Part shown: positions 7,329 to 15,314 of the stretch, piece after piece
Position numbering within the stretch: position 1 is the first letter of the stretch
How the letters are laid out: each line of letters opens with the position of its first letter
From: Acrocarpospora phusangensis
Lineage (GTDB): Bacteria; Actinomycetota; Actinomycetes; Streptosporangiales; Streptosporangiaceae
Assembly (NCBI RefSeq): GCF_016862995.1
Contig: NZ_BOOA01000005.1
Span: 1 to 64,000, forward strand
Direction of reading: 5' to 3'
Length of the DNA: 64,000 nt
Notes under the pieces: generated by a model
What the model was told of the DNA's origin: nothing
The model's input: only the letters and a program-made list of their open reading frames with translations
The model's database searches: none
Program-made: the position numbers and the translations under genes

Positions 7329-8894
7329 ATGCGAATCGAGACCCTGCTGCGGCAGAACGCGGTCAGGCGCGGCGACCGGCTCGCCGTCATCTGCGACGAG
7401 CGGCGGCTGACCTGGGCCGAACTCGACCACGAGAGCGACCGCCTGGCCAACGCGCTGACCGCGCTGGGGTACCGCCCCCAGGAGCGGGTGGCGCTCGTGC
7501 TGGGCAACAGCCATCCCATCGTGACCGCCTGCTACGGCCTGTGGAAGATCAACCTGGTCGTGGTCGGCATCAACCCCAAGATGACCGCGCCGGAGATCAC
7601 CCGCATCCTGGCCCACTCGGGCGCGTCCGCGGTCATCTGCGACACCCCCGCCGCCGTCGAGGCGGCCGCCGCGCTGCCCGCCGTACGCGAGGTGTTCACC
7701 GTCGGCCTGGACGGCCCCGAGGGCGGCGGTCACCCGACGCTGGACCAGCTGATCGCCTCCGGCGATCCCACGCCCACCCCGGAGACCGGCAGTGGCGGCG
7801 ACCTGCGCTCGCTGCGCTACACCAGCGGCACCACCGGCTCGCCGAAGGGCTGCATGGCCACCCACGACCAGCAGCTCGCCCACACCGCCAACTACCTGGC
7901 CGAGATCGACGTGCCGCGCGGCGGCCCGACCTGGCTCTCGGTGCCGCTCACCCTGGGCGTCGGCGCGTCCTACGTGACCACCACCGCCTACCTGGGCGTC
8001 CCGCTGCTGCTGCGGCGGCGCTTCGACCCCGCGGCGTTCGTCCAGGACATCGCCACGTACGGCGTCGAGCACGCCTTCCTGGTCCCGACCATGCTGGTGG
8101 ACCTGGTCCGGGCGCTCCCCGGCCTGGACCTGCCCGCCGCCCGGAGCCTCAAGATGATCGGGTACGGCGGCGCGTCCATCTCCTGGAGCCTCATCCGATC
8201 CCTCACCGAGGCGCTCGGCCTGGACTTCTACCACGCCTTCGGCGCCACCGAGGCGGGCGGCTTCACGGCGCTGCTCACCCCCGACGACCACCGCAACTTC
8301 CTGGACGCCGGGGCCACCTCCATCGTCCCGGTCGGCCGCCCGGCCGCGTACGCCGACGTCAAGATCTTCGACCAGGACGACCGCGAGGTGCCCGTCCGGG
8401 AGACGGGGGAGATGCGGATCAGGGCGGCCAGCGTCTTCTCCGGCTACTGGAGCCAGCCCGAGCTGACCGGCCAGGTGCTCAAGGACGGCTGGCTGCGCCT
8501 GGGCGACATCGCCTGGCGGGACGAGCGCGGCTACATCTACCTGGCCGACCGGGCCCAGGGCGTGATCAGGTCCGGCGCCCAGAACGTGTACGCCGGCGAG
8601 GTGGAGGCGGTGCTCCAGGCCTGCCCCGGCGTCGCCAGGGCGGCGGTGGTCGGCGTGCCGCACGAACGGTTCGGCGAGTCGGTCCGGGCGCTGGTGCAGC
8701 GCGTGCCGGGCGGCGACCTGACCGAGGAGCAGGTGCTCGCCTACTGCGCCGACCGGCTGGCCGGCTACAAACGCCCCCGCGACGTGGAGTTCGTCGCCGA
8801 CCTGCCGGTGGACGAGGGCGGAAAGATCAGACGATCCGAGCTGAAGCGCCTGACCGGCGCGCTGCTCGGCGAGGCGACCGAGGAGGCGCGATGA
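7329..8894 (+). CDS. AMP-dependent acyl-CoA synthetase/ligase
   Basis: A 521-residue ANL-superfamily ligase that adenylates a carboxylic acid and transfers it to CoA. The P-loop YTSGTTGSPKG is at residues 164-174. The central GATEAGG motif, the hinge DGWLRLGDIAWRDE and the C-terminal GGKIRRSELK with the adenylation lysine are all present, so it looks complete. It starts 27 bp after the hydrolase and overlaps the CoA-transferase A gene by 4 bp. It is one of two ligases in the island, the other being at 17696-19372, implying that either the starting acid or a cleavage product must be activated twice. Substrate specificity cannot be read. Confidence 0.93.
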   Translation: MRIETLLRQNAVRRGDRLAVICDERRLTWAELDHESDRLANALTALGYRPQERVALVLGNSHPIVTACYGLWKINLVVVGINPKMTAPEITRILAHSGASAVICDTPAAVEAAAALPAVREVFTVGLDGPEGGGHPTLDQLIASGDPTPTPETGSGGDLRSLRYTSGTTGSPKGCMATHDQQLAHTANYLAEIDVPRGGPTWLSVPLTLGVGASYVTTTAYLGVPLLLRRRFDPAAFVQDIATYGVEHAFLVPTMLVDLVRALPGLDLPAARSLKMIGYGGASISWSLIRSLTEALGLDFYHAFGATEAGGFTALLTPDDHRNFLDAGATSIVPVGRPAAYADVKIFDQDDREVPVRETGEMRIRAASVFSGYWSQPELTGQVLKDGWLRLGDIAWRDERGYIYLADRAQGVIRSGAQNVYAGEVEAVLQACPGVARAAVVGVPHERFGESVRALVQRVPGGDLTEEQVLAYCADRLAGYKRPRDVEFVADLPVDEGGKIRRSELKRLTGALLGEATEEAR

Positions 8895-9772
8895 CCGCGA
8901 ACAAGGTGACGACCCCGGAGGAGGCGGTCGCCGGCATCCCCGACGGCGCCGTGCTCGCGCTCGGCGGGGTGCACTCGCACAACAGCCCGATGGCCCTGGT
9001 CAACGCGCTGATCCGGCGCGGCGTGCGGGACCTGGAGCTGATCCCGACCCCGAGCGCGGGCGCGCCGGTGGACATGCTCATCGCGGCCGGCTGCGTACGG
9101 CGGCTGCACGTGTCCTACGTCGGCCTGGAGTTCCTCGGCCTGGCCCCCAACTACCGCAGGGCCGCCGAGAACCAGACCATCGAGATCGTCGAAGGCGACG
9201 AGGCCTACATCGTGTACGGCTTCCGCGCCGGCGCCAGCCGCCTGCCCTTCCTGCCCCTGCCCCCGCTGTACGAGGGCACCGACCTGCCCAAGGTCAACCC
9301 GGACATCCGTACCGTGACCGACCCCTACACCGGCCGTACGGTCACCACGGTGCCCGCGCTGCGCGCGGACTACGGCCTGTTCCACGCCCAGGTCACCGAC
9401 CGGAAGGGCAACGCGCAGATCTTCGGCCAGCGCCGCTTCGAGGACGTCATGGCCAAGGCCTGCGACCACGTCATCATCAGCTCGGACGAGATCCTGGACG
9501 AGTACGCCCCCGCGCCCGACCCCCGCCTGGTCTCCATCCCCGGAGCGATCGTGGACCAGGTCGCGCACGCCCCCTTCGGCGCGTACCCGCTCTCCTCCCC
9601 GGGCCACTACGGCTACGACCGGGACCGCCTGGTGGAGTACCGCGACCTGGCCGCCCAGGACCGCACCAAGGAGTATCTGGAGACGTACGTGCACTCCGTC
9701 GCCGACCATCAGGAGTTCCTGGAGAAGGTCGGCGTGAGGCGGCTGCTCGCCCTGCGCCAGACCTTCCGGTGA
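8891..9772 (+). CDS. CoA-transferase subunit A (IpdA-like)
   Basis: The alpha subunit of a class I CoA-transferase-fold enzyme, 293 residues. It has the glycine-rich LGGVHSHNSPMALVNALI near residues 24-41. An IEIVEGDEAYIVYGFRAG block around residues 98-114 carries Glu101 and Glu104 in the region where IpdA has its functional acidic residue. The ATG at 8891 overlaps the ligase stop (ATGA). It pairs with subunit B at 4847-5641, an unusual split arrangement because A and B genes are normally adjacent. It ends 1 bp before the convergent aldo/keto reductase stop, with no room for a terminator. IpdAB of Mycobacterium tuberculosis hydrolyses a ring in steroid breakdown; similar chemistry is an inference here. 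Confidence 0.87.
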   Translation: MTANKVTTPEEAVAGIPDGAVLALGGVHSHNSPMALVNALIRRGVRDLELIPTPSAGAPVDMLIAAGCVRRLHVSYVGLEFLGLAPNYRRAAENQTIEIVEGDEAYIVYGFRAGASRLPFLPLPPLYEGTDLPKVNPDIRTVTDPYTGRTVTTVPALRADYGLFHAQVTDRKGNAQIFGQRRFEDVMAKACDHVIISSDEILDEYAPAPDPRLVSIPGAIVDQVAHAPFGAYPLSSPGHYGYDRDRLVEYRDLAAQDRTKEYLETYVHSVADHQEFLEKVGVRRLLALRQTFR

Positions 9773-9773
9773 G

Positions 9774-10775
9774 TCACCAGGCGTAGGCCTCCGGCGCCGG
9801 GCCGGGCCCGGGGAAGATCTCGTCGAGCCTGGCCAGCGTCGCGTCGTCCAGCGTCACCTTGAAGGCCCGCACGGCGGCGTCGAGCTGCGCCGTCGTGCGG
9901 GGGCCGATGATGGGCGCGGTCACGCCCGGCCGTCCCAGCAGCCAGGCCATGGCCACGTCCGCGGGGTCCTCGCCCAGCTCCGCGCACAGGTCCTCGTACG
10001 CCTGGATCTCGGCGCGGTGCCGGTCCAGCTTGACCATGCGGCGGCTCCGGTGGGGCGCCATGCCGGCTCCGGGCAGTGGCGCGCCCAGCCGGTTCTCGCG
10101 TTCCTTGCGCAGGATGCCGCCGAGCAGGCCGGCGTCCAGCGGGGACCACGGCATCATGCCCACGCCGTAGTGCCGGCAGGCGGGCAGCACCTCCAGTTCG
10201 GCGGTGCGTTCCAGCAGGTTGTAGACGGTCTGCTCGCTGACCAGGCCGAGGTGGCCGCGCCGGGCCGCGATCTCCTGGCCGCCGGCGATGTGCCAGGCGG
10301 GATGGTTGGAGGAGCCCACGTAGACGATCTTGCCCTGGGCCTTAAGGATCTCCATCGCCTCCCAGATCTCCTCCCAGGGCACGCTCCGGTCGATGTGGTG
10401 CGGCTGGTAGAGGTCGATGTGGTCGGTGCCGAGCCGGCGGAGCGAGTCCTCGCAGGCGCGCCGGATGTGCAGCGCGGACAGGCCGGAGTTGTTGGGCCAC
10501 TCGGCCATCCGGCCGTACAGCTTGGTGGCGAGCACGGTCTTGTCCCTGCGGCCGCCGCCGGTGGCCAGCCAGCGGCCGATGATCTGCTCGGTCAGGCCCT
10601 CGCCGAACCGCCAGCCGTACACGTTGGACGTGTCGATCACGTTGATGCCCAGCTCGTGGGCCCGATCCATGATCGCGAAGGCCTCCTCCTCGGTGGTCTG
10701 GGTGCCGAAGTTGTCGGTGCCGAGGACCAGCCGGCTGATCGTCAGACCGCTGCGGCCGAGGTTCGCGTACTCCAC
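9774..10775 (-). CDS. Aldo/keto reductase
   Basis: A 333-residue NADPH-dependent aldo/keto reductase. The N-terminus is VEYANLGRSGLTISRLVLGT. The catalytic tetrad region includes GINVIDTSNVYG (Asp, Tyr), ATKLYG (Lys) and LYQPHHID (His). The C-terminal half has VGSSNHPAW and PIIGPRTTAQLDAAV, typical of cofactor binding. The GTG at 10775 has GGGAG six bases upstream and lies 20 bp beyond operator copy B. It is transcribed leftward from the divergent region 10776-10944 that also serves the aldehyde dehydrogenase. It probably reduces an aldehyde or ketone intermediate of the island; the substrate is unknown. Confidence 0.93.
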   Translation of the reverse strand: MEYANLGRSGLTISRLVLGTDNFGTQTTEEEAFAIMDRAHELGINVIDTSNVYGWRFGEGLTEQIIGRWLATGGGRRDKTVLATKLYGRMAEWPNNSGLSALHIRRACEDSLRRLGTDHIDLYQPHHIDRSVPWEEIWEAMEILKAQGKIVYVGSSNHPAWHIAGGQEIAARRGHLGLVSEQTVYNLLERTAELEVLPACRHYGVGMMPWSPLDAGLLGGILRKERENRLGAPLPGAGMAPHRSRRMVKLDRHRAEIQAYEDLCAELGEDPADVAMAWLLGRPGVTAPIIGPRTTAQLDAAVRAFKVTLDDATLARLDEIFPGPGPAPEAYAW

Positions 10776-10795
10776 GGAGGCTCCCTGATCAGTTT

Positions 10796-10816
10796 CATTT
10801 ATCGGACGATAAGTCC
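10796..10816 (-). promoter_or_regulatory. Shared operator/promoter element, copy B
   Basis: On the minus strand it reads GGAC-TTATC-GTCC-GATAAATG, exactly 20 bp before the GTG of the aldo/keto reductase, the same spacing as copy C to its gene. ACATAT lies just upstream of the left arm, as in copy C. On the plus strand the same palindrome is followed by TATATG, which could serve the divergent aldehyde dehydrogenase. One bound dimer could therefore control both directions. Confidence 0.65.
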
Positions 10817-10944
10817 TATATGTAAGAGTCCGATGGTAACGTTGGCGGGGAGCCGAGGCAAAGCACGCTGCGCTCCTTTCGTAGCGGAACAGGCAGCGGA
10901 CGCTCTTGGGCCCTGGCACAGAATCCGCCTGAGGAGAGCAGTCG

Positions 10945-12438
10945 TTGAGCACAAACCTCGCCGCGCACATCGCCACCGCCGCCCTCCCGGCGGCCCACAG
11001 TTTCGTCTCGGGCACGCTCCGCCACGGCGGCGGACGCGAGTTCACCACCGGCCATCCCGGCGACGGCTCCCCGCTGGCCGTCGTCCAGGAGGCCACCCCC
11101 GAACTGGTGGACCTGGCGGTGCGCGAGGCCGCCGCCGCCCAGCCGGCCTGGGCCGCCACCTCGCCGCACCAGCGGGCCCGCGTCCTGCGCGCCGCCGCCG
11201 ACCTCGTCGAGGCCCAGTCCGTACGGCTGGCGCACCTGGTCACCCTGGACAACGGCAAGACCCTGGCCGAGGCCCACGGCGAGGTGGCGGTGGCCGCGGC
11301 CCACCTGCGCGCCGCGGCCGGCTGGGCAGCCACCCTGGAGGGGAGCACGCTGCCCATGGACGGCGGCACGCTCCGGATGGTCTTCCGGGAGCCGGTCGGC
11401 GTGGTCGCCGCCATCATCCCGTTCAACACCACACTCGTGTTCGCCGCGCAGAAGGCCGGGCCCGCGCTGGCCGCCGGCAACGCCGTCCTGCTCAAGGCGC
11501 CCGAGCTGAGCCCGCTGGCCGCCCCCGTGTTCGCCGGGCTGCTCACCGAGGCGGGCTTACCGGCAGGGCTGCTCCAGGTGCTCCAGGGCACCGGCGACAC
11601 CGGCCGGCGGCTGGCCGGGCATCCCGCGGTCACCATGGTCTCCTTCACCGGCAGCACCGCCGTCGGCCGCCAGGTCATGCGCTCGGCCGCCGACGGCATG
11701 AAACGGGTCCTGCTCGAACTGGGCGGCAAGTCCGCCAACATCGTGTACGCCGACGCCGACCTGGACGCCGCCCTGCACGCCACGGTCGGCGGCATCTTCC
11801 GCAACGCCGGGCAGCGCTGCTTCTCCGGCTCCCGGCTGCTGGTCGAGGAGCCGATCGCGGAGGAGTTCACCGCCCGGGTGGTGGAGCTGGCCCGCTCGAT
11901 CAGGGTGGGCCCGCCGTTCGACCCCGGCAGCCAGCTCGGCACGCTCATCTCGGCCGCCGAGGCCGAACGCGTGCACGTGATGGTCGAGGAGGCCGTCGGC
12001 CAGGGCGCCAAGGTGCTGACCGGCGGCGACCGCCCGCCGGGGCTGCACCCGGACGGCGCGTTCTACGCCCCCACCGTGCTGGAGATCCCGGGGAGCCCGC
12101 CCGACATCGTCTACCAGGAGGTGTTCGGCCCGGTCCTGACGGTCCAGCGGTTCGGCGGCGCGGAACAGGCGGTCGCGCTGGCCAACGACTCGCCGTTCGG
12201 CCTGGTCGGGGGCTGCTGGACGCGCGACCTGGACCGGGCGCTGACCACCGCCCGGCAGGTCAGGTCCGGATATTTCTGGATCAACTCCTACGGCGCGCTG
12301 GCGCTGGACGCGCCCATCGGCGGCGTCGGCCTGTCCGGCGTCGGCCGGGAGCTGGGCCGCGTCGGCCACGAGGCCTACACCGAGACCAAGTCCGTGATCA
12401 TCGACACCGCCTCGGCCGCCGCGCCGCGCTGGTTCTGA
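10945..12438 (+). CDS. Aldehyde dehydrogenase family protein
   Basis: A 497-residue NAD(P)-dependent aldehyde dehydrogenase with the full active-site set. Asn161 is in IIPFNTT, Lys184 in LLKAPELSP, the general-base Glu258 in LELGGKSAN and catalytic Cys292 in NAGQRCFSG. FTGSTAVG supplies the coenzyme loop and EVFGPVL the C-terminal signature. The TTG start at 10945 has GAGGAG eight bases upstream. It is divergent from the aldo/keto reductase and followed 19 bp later by the alcohol dehydrogenase. The pair could take an alcohol to an acid for activation by one of the CoA ligases. The actual aldehyde is not known. Confidence 0.95.
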   Translation: MSTNLAAHIATAALPAAHSFVSGTLRHGGGREFTTGHPGDGSPLAVVQEATPELVDLAVREAAAAQPAWAATSPHQRARVLRAAADLVEAQSVRLAHLVTLDNGKTLAEAHGEVAVAAAHLRAAAGWAATLEGSTLPMDGGTLRMVFREPVGVVAAIIPFNTTLVFAAQKAGPALAAGNAVLLKAPELSPLAAPVFAGLLTEAGLPAGLLQVLQGTGDTGRRLAGHPAVTMVSFTGSTAVGRQVMRSAADGMKRVLLELGGKSANIVYADADLDAALHATVGGIFRNAGQRCFSGSRLLVEEPIAEEFTARVVELARSIRVGPPFDPGSQLGTLISAAEAERVHVMVEEAVGQGAKVLTGGDRPPGLHPDGAFYAPTVLEIPGSPPDIVYQEVFGPVLTVQRFGGAEQAVALANDSPFGLVGGCWTRDLDRALTTARQVRSGYFWINSYGALALDAPIGGVGLSGVGRELGRVGHEAYTETKSVIIDTASAAAPRWF

Positions 12439-12457
12439 CCCATGAACAGGAGACGCC

Positions 12458-13543
12458 ATGCCCGCCTACTACCGAGGCGCCGTCGCCAGGACCGCGCACG
12501 GGCCCCTGCGCATCGAGGACATCCCGGCCCGCGATCCGGCGGGCGACGAGGTGCTGATCGAGGTGACCGCCTGCGGCCTGTGCCACAGCGACGTGCACTT
12601 CATGCACGGCACGTCGGGCACCGACTTTCCGTACCTGGTGGGGCACGAGGTGGCCGGGCGGGTGGCGGGGCTCGGGCCGGACGCCACGGGCCTGCGCGTC
12701 GGCGACAGCGTGGTGGTCGCGCCGATGGTGGCGTGCGGGCGGTGCCGGCAGTGCGCGGCGGGCCGCCCCCAGGGATGCCCCGACCGGCTGCCGAGACGGC
12801 CGAAGGTGCCCCTGGGCGACGGCGTGGAGGCGACCGCCGTGCTGGGGGTGGGCGGGCTCGCCGAGCGGGTCGTCGTGCCGGCCCGGCAGGCCGTGGCGAT
12901 CGACCCCCGGGTTCCCTCGCGGGTCGCGGCGCTGCTCGGGTGCGGCGTGCCGAGCGGGTTCGGGGCCGCCGTGAACACCGCGGCGGTCGGCCCGGCCGAC
13001 GACGTGGTGGTGATCGGCTGCGGCGGGGTGGGCGTCGCGGCCGTCGCCGGGGCGGCCTACGCGGGCGCGCGGCGCATCATCGGCGTGGACGTCAACCCGG
13101 CCAAGCTCGAAGCGGCCCTGCGGTTCGGCGCCACCCACGTGGTGGACGCCTCCCGGGAGGAGACCGTGGCCCGGGTGAAGGAGCTGACCGACGGCCGGGG
13201 CGCCGACGTGGTGCTCGACGCGGTCGGCGGCCCCGGCTCCTTCGGCACCGCCGACGAGCTGCGCGGACCCGGCTCCCGGCTGGTGGTGGTGGGCGCGCCC
13301 CGGCAGGGCGACTCCGTCGAACTGCCCCTGCGCCGCCTCTTCCTGACCGGCGGCTCCATCCGCGTCTCGATCTGGGGCGACTGCGTGGCCGCCCGCGACC
13401 TGCCCCTGCTGGCCGAGCTGTTCCTGGCCGGGAAGCTCCCGCTGGAGGAGTACGTGAGCGGCGCCTACCCGCTCGACGACGCCCAGGCGGGCTACGACCG
13501 GCTGATCGCCGGGGACGCCCTGCGCGGCGTCGTGGTGCTGTGA
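12458..13543 (+). CDS. Zinc-binding alcohol dehydrogenase (MDR family)
   Basis: A 361-residue zinc-dependent medium-chain dehydrogenase. Catalytic-zinc ligands are Cys42 (GLCHSDVH) and His63 (GHEVAG). The structural-zinc lobe has Cys93, Cys96, Cys99 and Cys107. The Rossmann fold shows VIGCGGVGVAAVAGA near residue 188 and the acidic end IIGVDVN, suggesting NAD preference. The ATG follows AACAGGAGA. It is co-transcribed with the aldehyde dehydrogenase. The operon ends at 13543, and the next 90 bp hold operator copy C. It resembles actinobacterial NAD/mycothiol-dependent dehydrogenases only generally. Confidence 0.94.
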   Translation: MPAYYRGAVARTAHGPLRIEDIPARDPAGDEVLIEVTACGLCHSDVHFMHGTSGTDFPYLVGHEVAGRVAGLGPDATGLRVGDSVVVAPMVACGRCRQCAAGRPQGCPDRLPRRPKVPLGDGVEATAVLGVGGLAERVVVPARQAVAIDPRVPSRVAALLGCGVPSGFGAAVNTAAVGPADDVVVIGCGGVGVAAVAGAAYAGARRIIGVDVNPAKLEAALRFGATHVVDASREETVARVKELTDGRGADVVLDAVGGPGSFGTADELRGPGSRLVVVGAPRQGDSVELPLRRLFLTGGSIRVSIWGDCVAARDLPLLAELFLAGKLPLEEYVSGAYPLDDAQAGYDRLIAGDALRGVVVL

Positions 13544-13591
13544 CGCGGTTGACAGATCGGTACGAACCACCACACAATCAAAAACATATTT

Positions 13592-13613
13592 CGGACGACT
13601 TGTCCGATAAATG
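13592..13613 (+). promoter_or_regulatory. Shared operator/promoter element, copy C
   Basis: Reads C-GGAC-GACTT-GTCC-GATAAATG. With the preceding T it forms a perfect TCGGAC/GTCCGA inverted repeat around 5 bp. An upstream ACATATTTC block matches ACACATTGC at copy A with identical spacing. It lies 20 bp before the ATG at 13634 and probably controls the nine-gene operon 13634-22600. Confidence 0.65.
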
Positions 13614-13633
13614 AACAAGATCGAGGAGTGATG

Positions 13634-14134
13634 ATGGCGACAGCCGCTCTGCGCGCCCCGCGCTCGCTCAACCACATCGCCTACCCGACCTGGAACTCGC
13701 AGGTCACGCACGACTTCTACACCGAGGTGCTGAAGTGCGAGTTCCTGACCGCGATCCAGCTGGACGTGGTGCCGTCCAGCGGTGCGCGCACGCCGTACCT
13801 GCACACGTTCTTCGGCCTGAGCGACGGGAGCGCCATCGCCTTCTTCGAGGTGGAGGGGCTGCCGAACCCGGGGCCGGACGCGGTGCCGTCGTGGATCCGG
13901 CACATCGCGCTCAACGTGGACTCGATGGAGGAGCTCCACGCCTGGCAGGCGCACTTCACCGCCAAGGGCGTGGAGAGCGTCGGCGTCGTCGACCACGACG
14001 GGGTGTGGGAGTCGCTCTACATCTTCGACCCCAACGGCGTGCGGATCGAGCTGACCTTCCAGGCCCGCCCGCTCACCGAGGACGACGCCCGCGAGGGCGT
14101 GGAAACCCTGCGGAAGTGGAACGCGCGCGAGTAG
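13634..14134 (+). CDS. VOC family protein, possible small type I extradiol dioxygenase
   Basis: A 166-residue vicinal-oxygen-chelate protein built from two beta-alpha-beta modules. His14 (LNHIAYPT), His90 (IRHIALNV) and Glu139 (VRIELTF) occur at the three places where type I extradiol dioxygenases carry the iron-binding 2-His-1-carboxylate triad. The spacing of 76 and 49 residues is close to that family. FDPNGVRIEL is the usual C-terminal signature. I prefer the ATG at 13634, five bases after GAGGAG, over ATG 13631 or GTG 13628. As first gene of the operon, before a hydroxylase and a hydrolase, ring cleavage is attractive, but a glyoxalase- or isomerase-type role remains possible. Confidence 0.85.
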   Translation: MATAALRAPRSLNHIAYPTWNSQVTHDFYTEVLKCEFLTAIQLDVVPSSGARTPYLHTFFGLSDGSAIAFFEVEGLPNPGPDAVPSWIRHIALNVDSMEELHAWQAHFTAKGVESVGVVDHDGVWESLYIFDPNGVRIELTFQARPLTEDDAREGVETLRKWNARE

Positions 14135-14180
14135 CGCCCGGACCCCGTCCCGTTCGTGTACCGACCTTCAGGAGCCGCCC

Positions 14181-15314
14181 GTGCTGACCCGCGAACTACT
14201 TCCCGTACCGATGACGCCGGGCGGGCGCCTCGACATCAACTCGGGCGTCGCCCGGCTGAGCGGGAAGATCTGGGCCACCCTCTGGAAGGACGACCGGCGC
14301 CCGGCCGGCACCGCGGTGCTGATCGTGCACCCGTCCTCCAACTTCATCGGCCACTACGCGCTGGAGGAGCTGGCGTCCCGGGGGGTGGCCGCCGTCGGCC
14401 TGGCCACCCGGTACGTCGGCAACGACTCCGCGCTGATCATGGAGAACTGCGTCCTGGACGTGGGCGCGACAATCCGCCACCTGCGTGAACTGGGATACGA
14501 CCGGATCGTCCTGGTGGGCAACTCCGGCGGCGGCGGCCTGGCCGCGCTGTACCAGGCGCAGGCCGAGACGCCCACCATCACCCACACGCCCGCCGGCGAT
14601 CCGCTGGACCTGACCGCCGCCGGCCTGATCCCCGCCGACCGGGTCGTCATGGCCATGGCCCACCCGGGCCGCGCGGTGGTCTACACCGAAGGGCTCGACC
14701 CGGCCGTCAAGGACGAGCACCGGCCGTTCGACCGGGACCCGGAACTCGACATGTTCGACCCCGCCAACGGGCCGGCGTACAGCCCCGAGTTCGTGGCCCG
14801 CTACCGGCACGGCCAGCTCGACCGCAACCGCCGCATCACCGACTGGGCCCTGACGACGATCGGGGAGCTGCGCGACCGCGCGGCCGGGGGAGCGGGCCCC
14901 GACGACCTGCCCTTCGTCGTGCACGGCACCGCCGCCGACCCGCGCTTCCTGGACCTGGCCCTGGACCCCTCCGACCGGGTCGCCGGCACCCTGTGGGGCA
15001 GCCCGTGGGTGGCCAACTTCCAGCCCGCCTCGCTCGGCCACCTGACCAGCCTGCGCTCCTGGCTCAGCCAGTGGAGCTACGACCACAGCCGGGCCAACGC
15101 CTACCGGGAGCTGCCCGGCGTGAAGGCCCCCGTCATGGTCGTGTACGGCTCCGCCGACTGCGCCGCCTTCCCCAGCCACGCCCGCGGCATGTACGACGCC
15201 GTCACCCACGACCAGCGCGAACTGGTCGAGATCAAGGGCGCGGACCACTACTTCCAGGGCCGCCCCGACCTGGCCGCCGCCATGTGCGACCACATCGTCG
15301 AATGGGCCGGGTGA
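14181..15314 (+). CDS. Alpha/beta hydrolase
   Basis: A 377-residue alpha/beta hydrolase-fold protein. AVLIVHPSSNFIGHYALEEL begins the fold. The elbow VLVGNSGGGGLAALY places a Ser nucleophile in GNSGGG. VVYGSADCAAFP supplies a candidate acid Asp, and IKGADHYFQGRPD the catalytic His. The long insert between strands, with RPFDRDPELDMFDP, distinguishes it from the two smaller hydrolases at 5638-7301. The GTG at 14181 has AGGAG seven bases upstream. Its stop overlaps the monooxygenase start. It may open a lactone or cleave an acyl bond; no closer family name is justified. Confidence 0.82.
   Translation: MLTRELLPVPMTPGGRLDINSGVARLSGKIWATLWKDDRRPAGTAVLIVHPSSNFIGHYALEELASRGVAAVGLATRYVGNDSALIMENCVLDVGATIRHLRELGYDRIVLVGNSGGGGLAALYQAQAETPTITHTPAGDPLDLTAAGLIPADRVVMAMAHPGRAVVYTEGLDPAVKDEHRPFDRDPELDMFDPANGPAYSPEFVARYRHGQLDRNRRITDWALTTIGELRDRAAGGAGPDDLPFVVHGTAADPRFLDLALDPSDRVAGTLWGSPWVANFQPASLGHLTSLRSWLSQWSYDHSRANAYRELPGVKAPVMVVYGSADCAAFPSHARGMYDAVTHDQRELVEIKGADHYFQGRPDLAAAMCDHIVEWAG

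Noticed and set aside
6551-8890. The Arg/Pro-rich first two-thirds of a long plus-strand frame that ends as CoA-transferase A
   Set aside because: Only the part from 8891 has family motifs; the rest is out of frame with the hydrolase and ligase genes.
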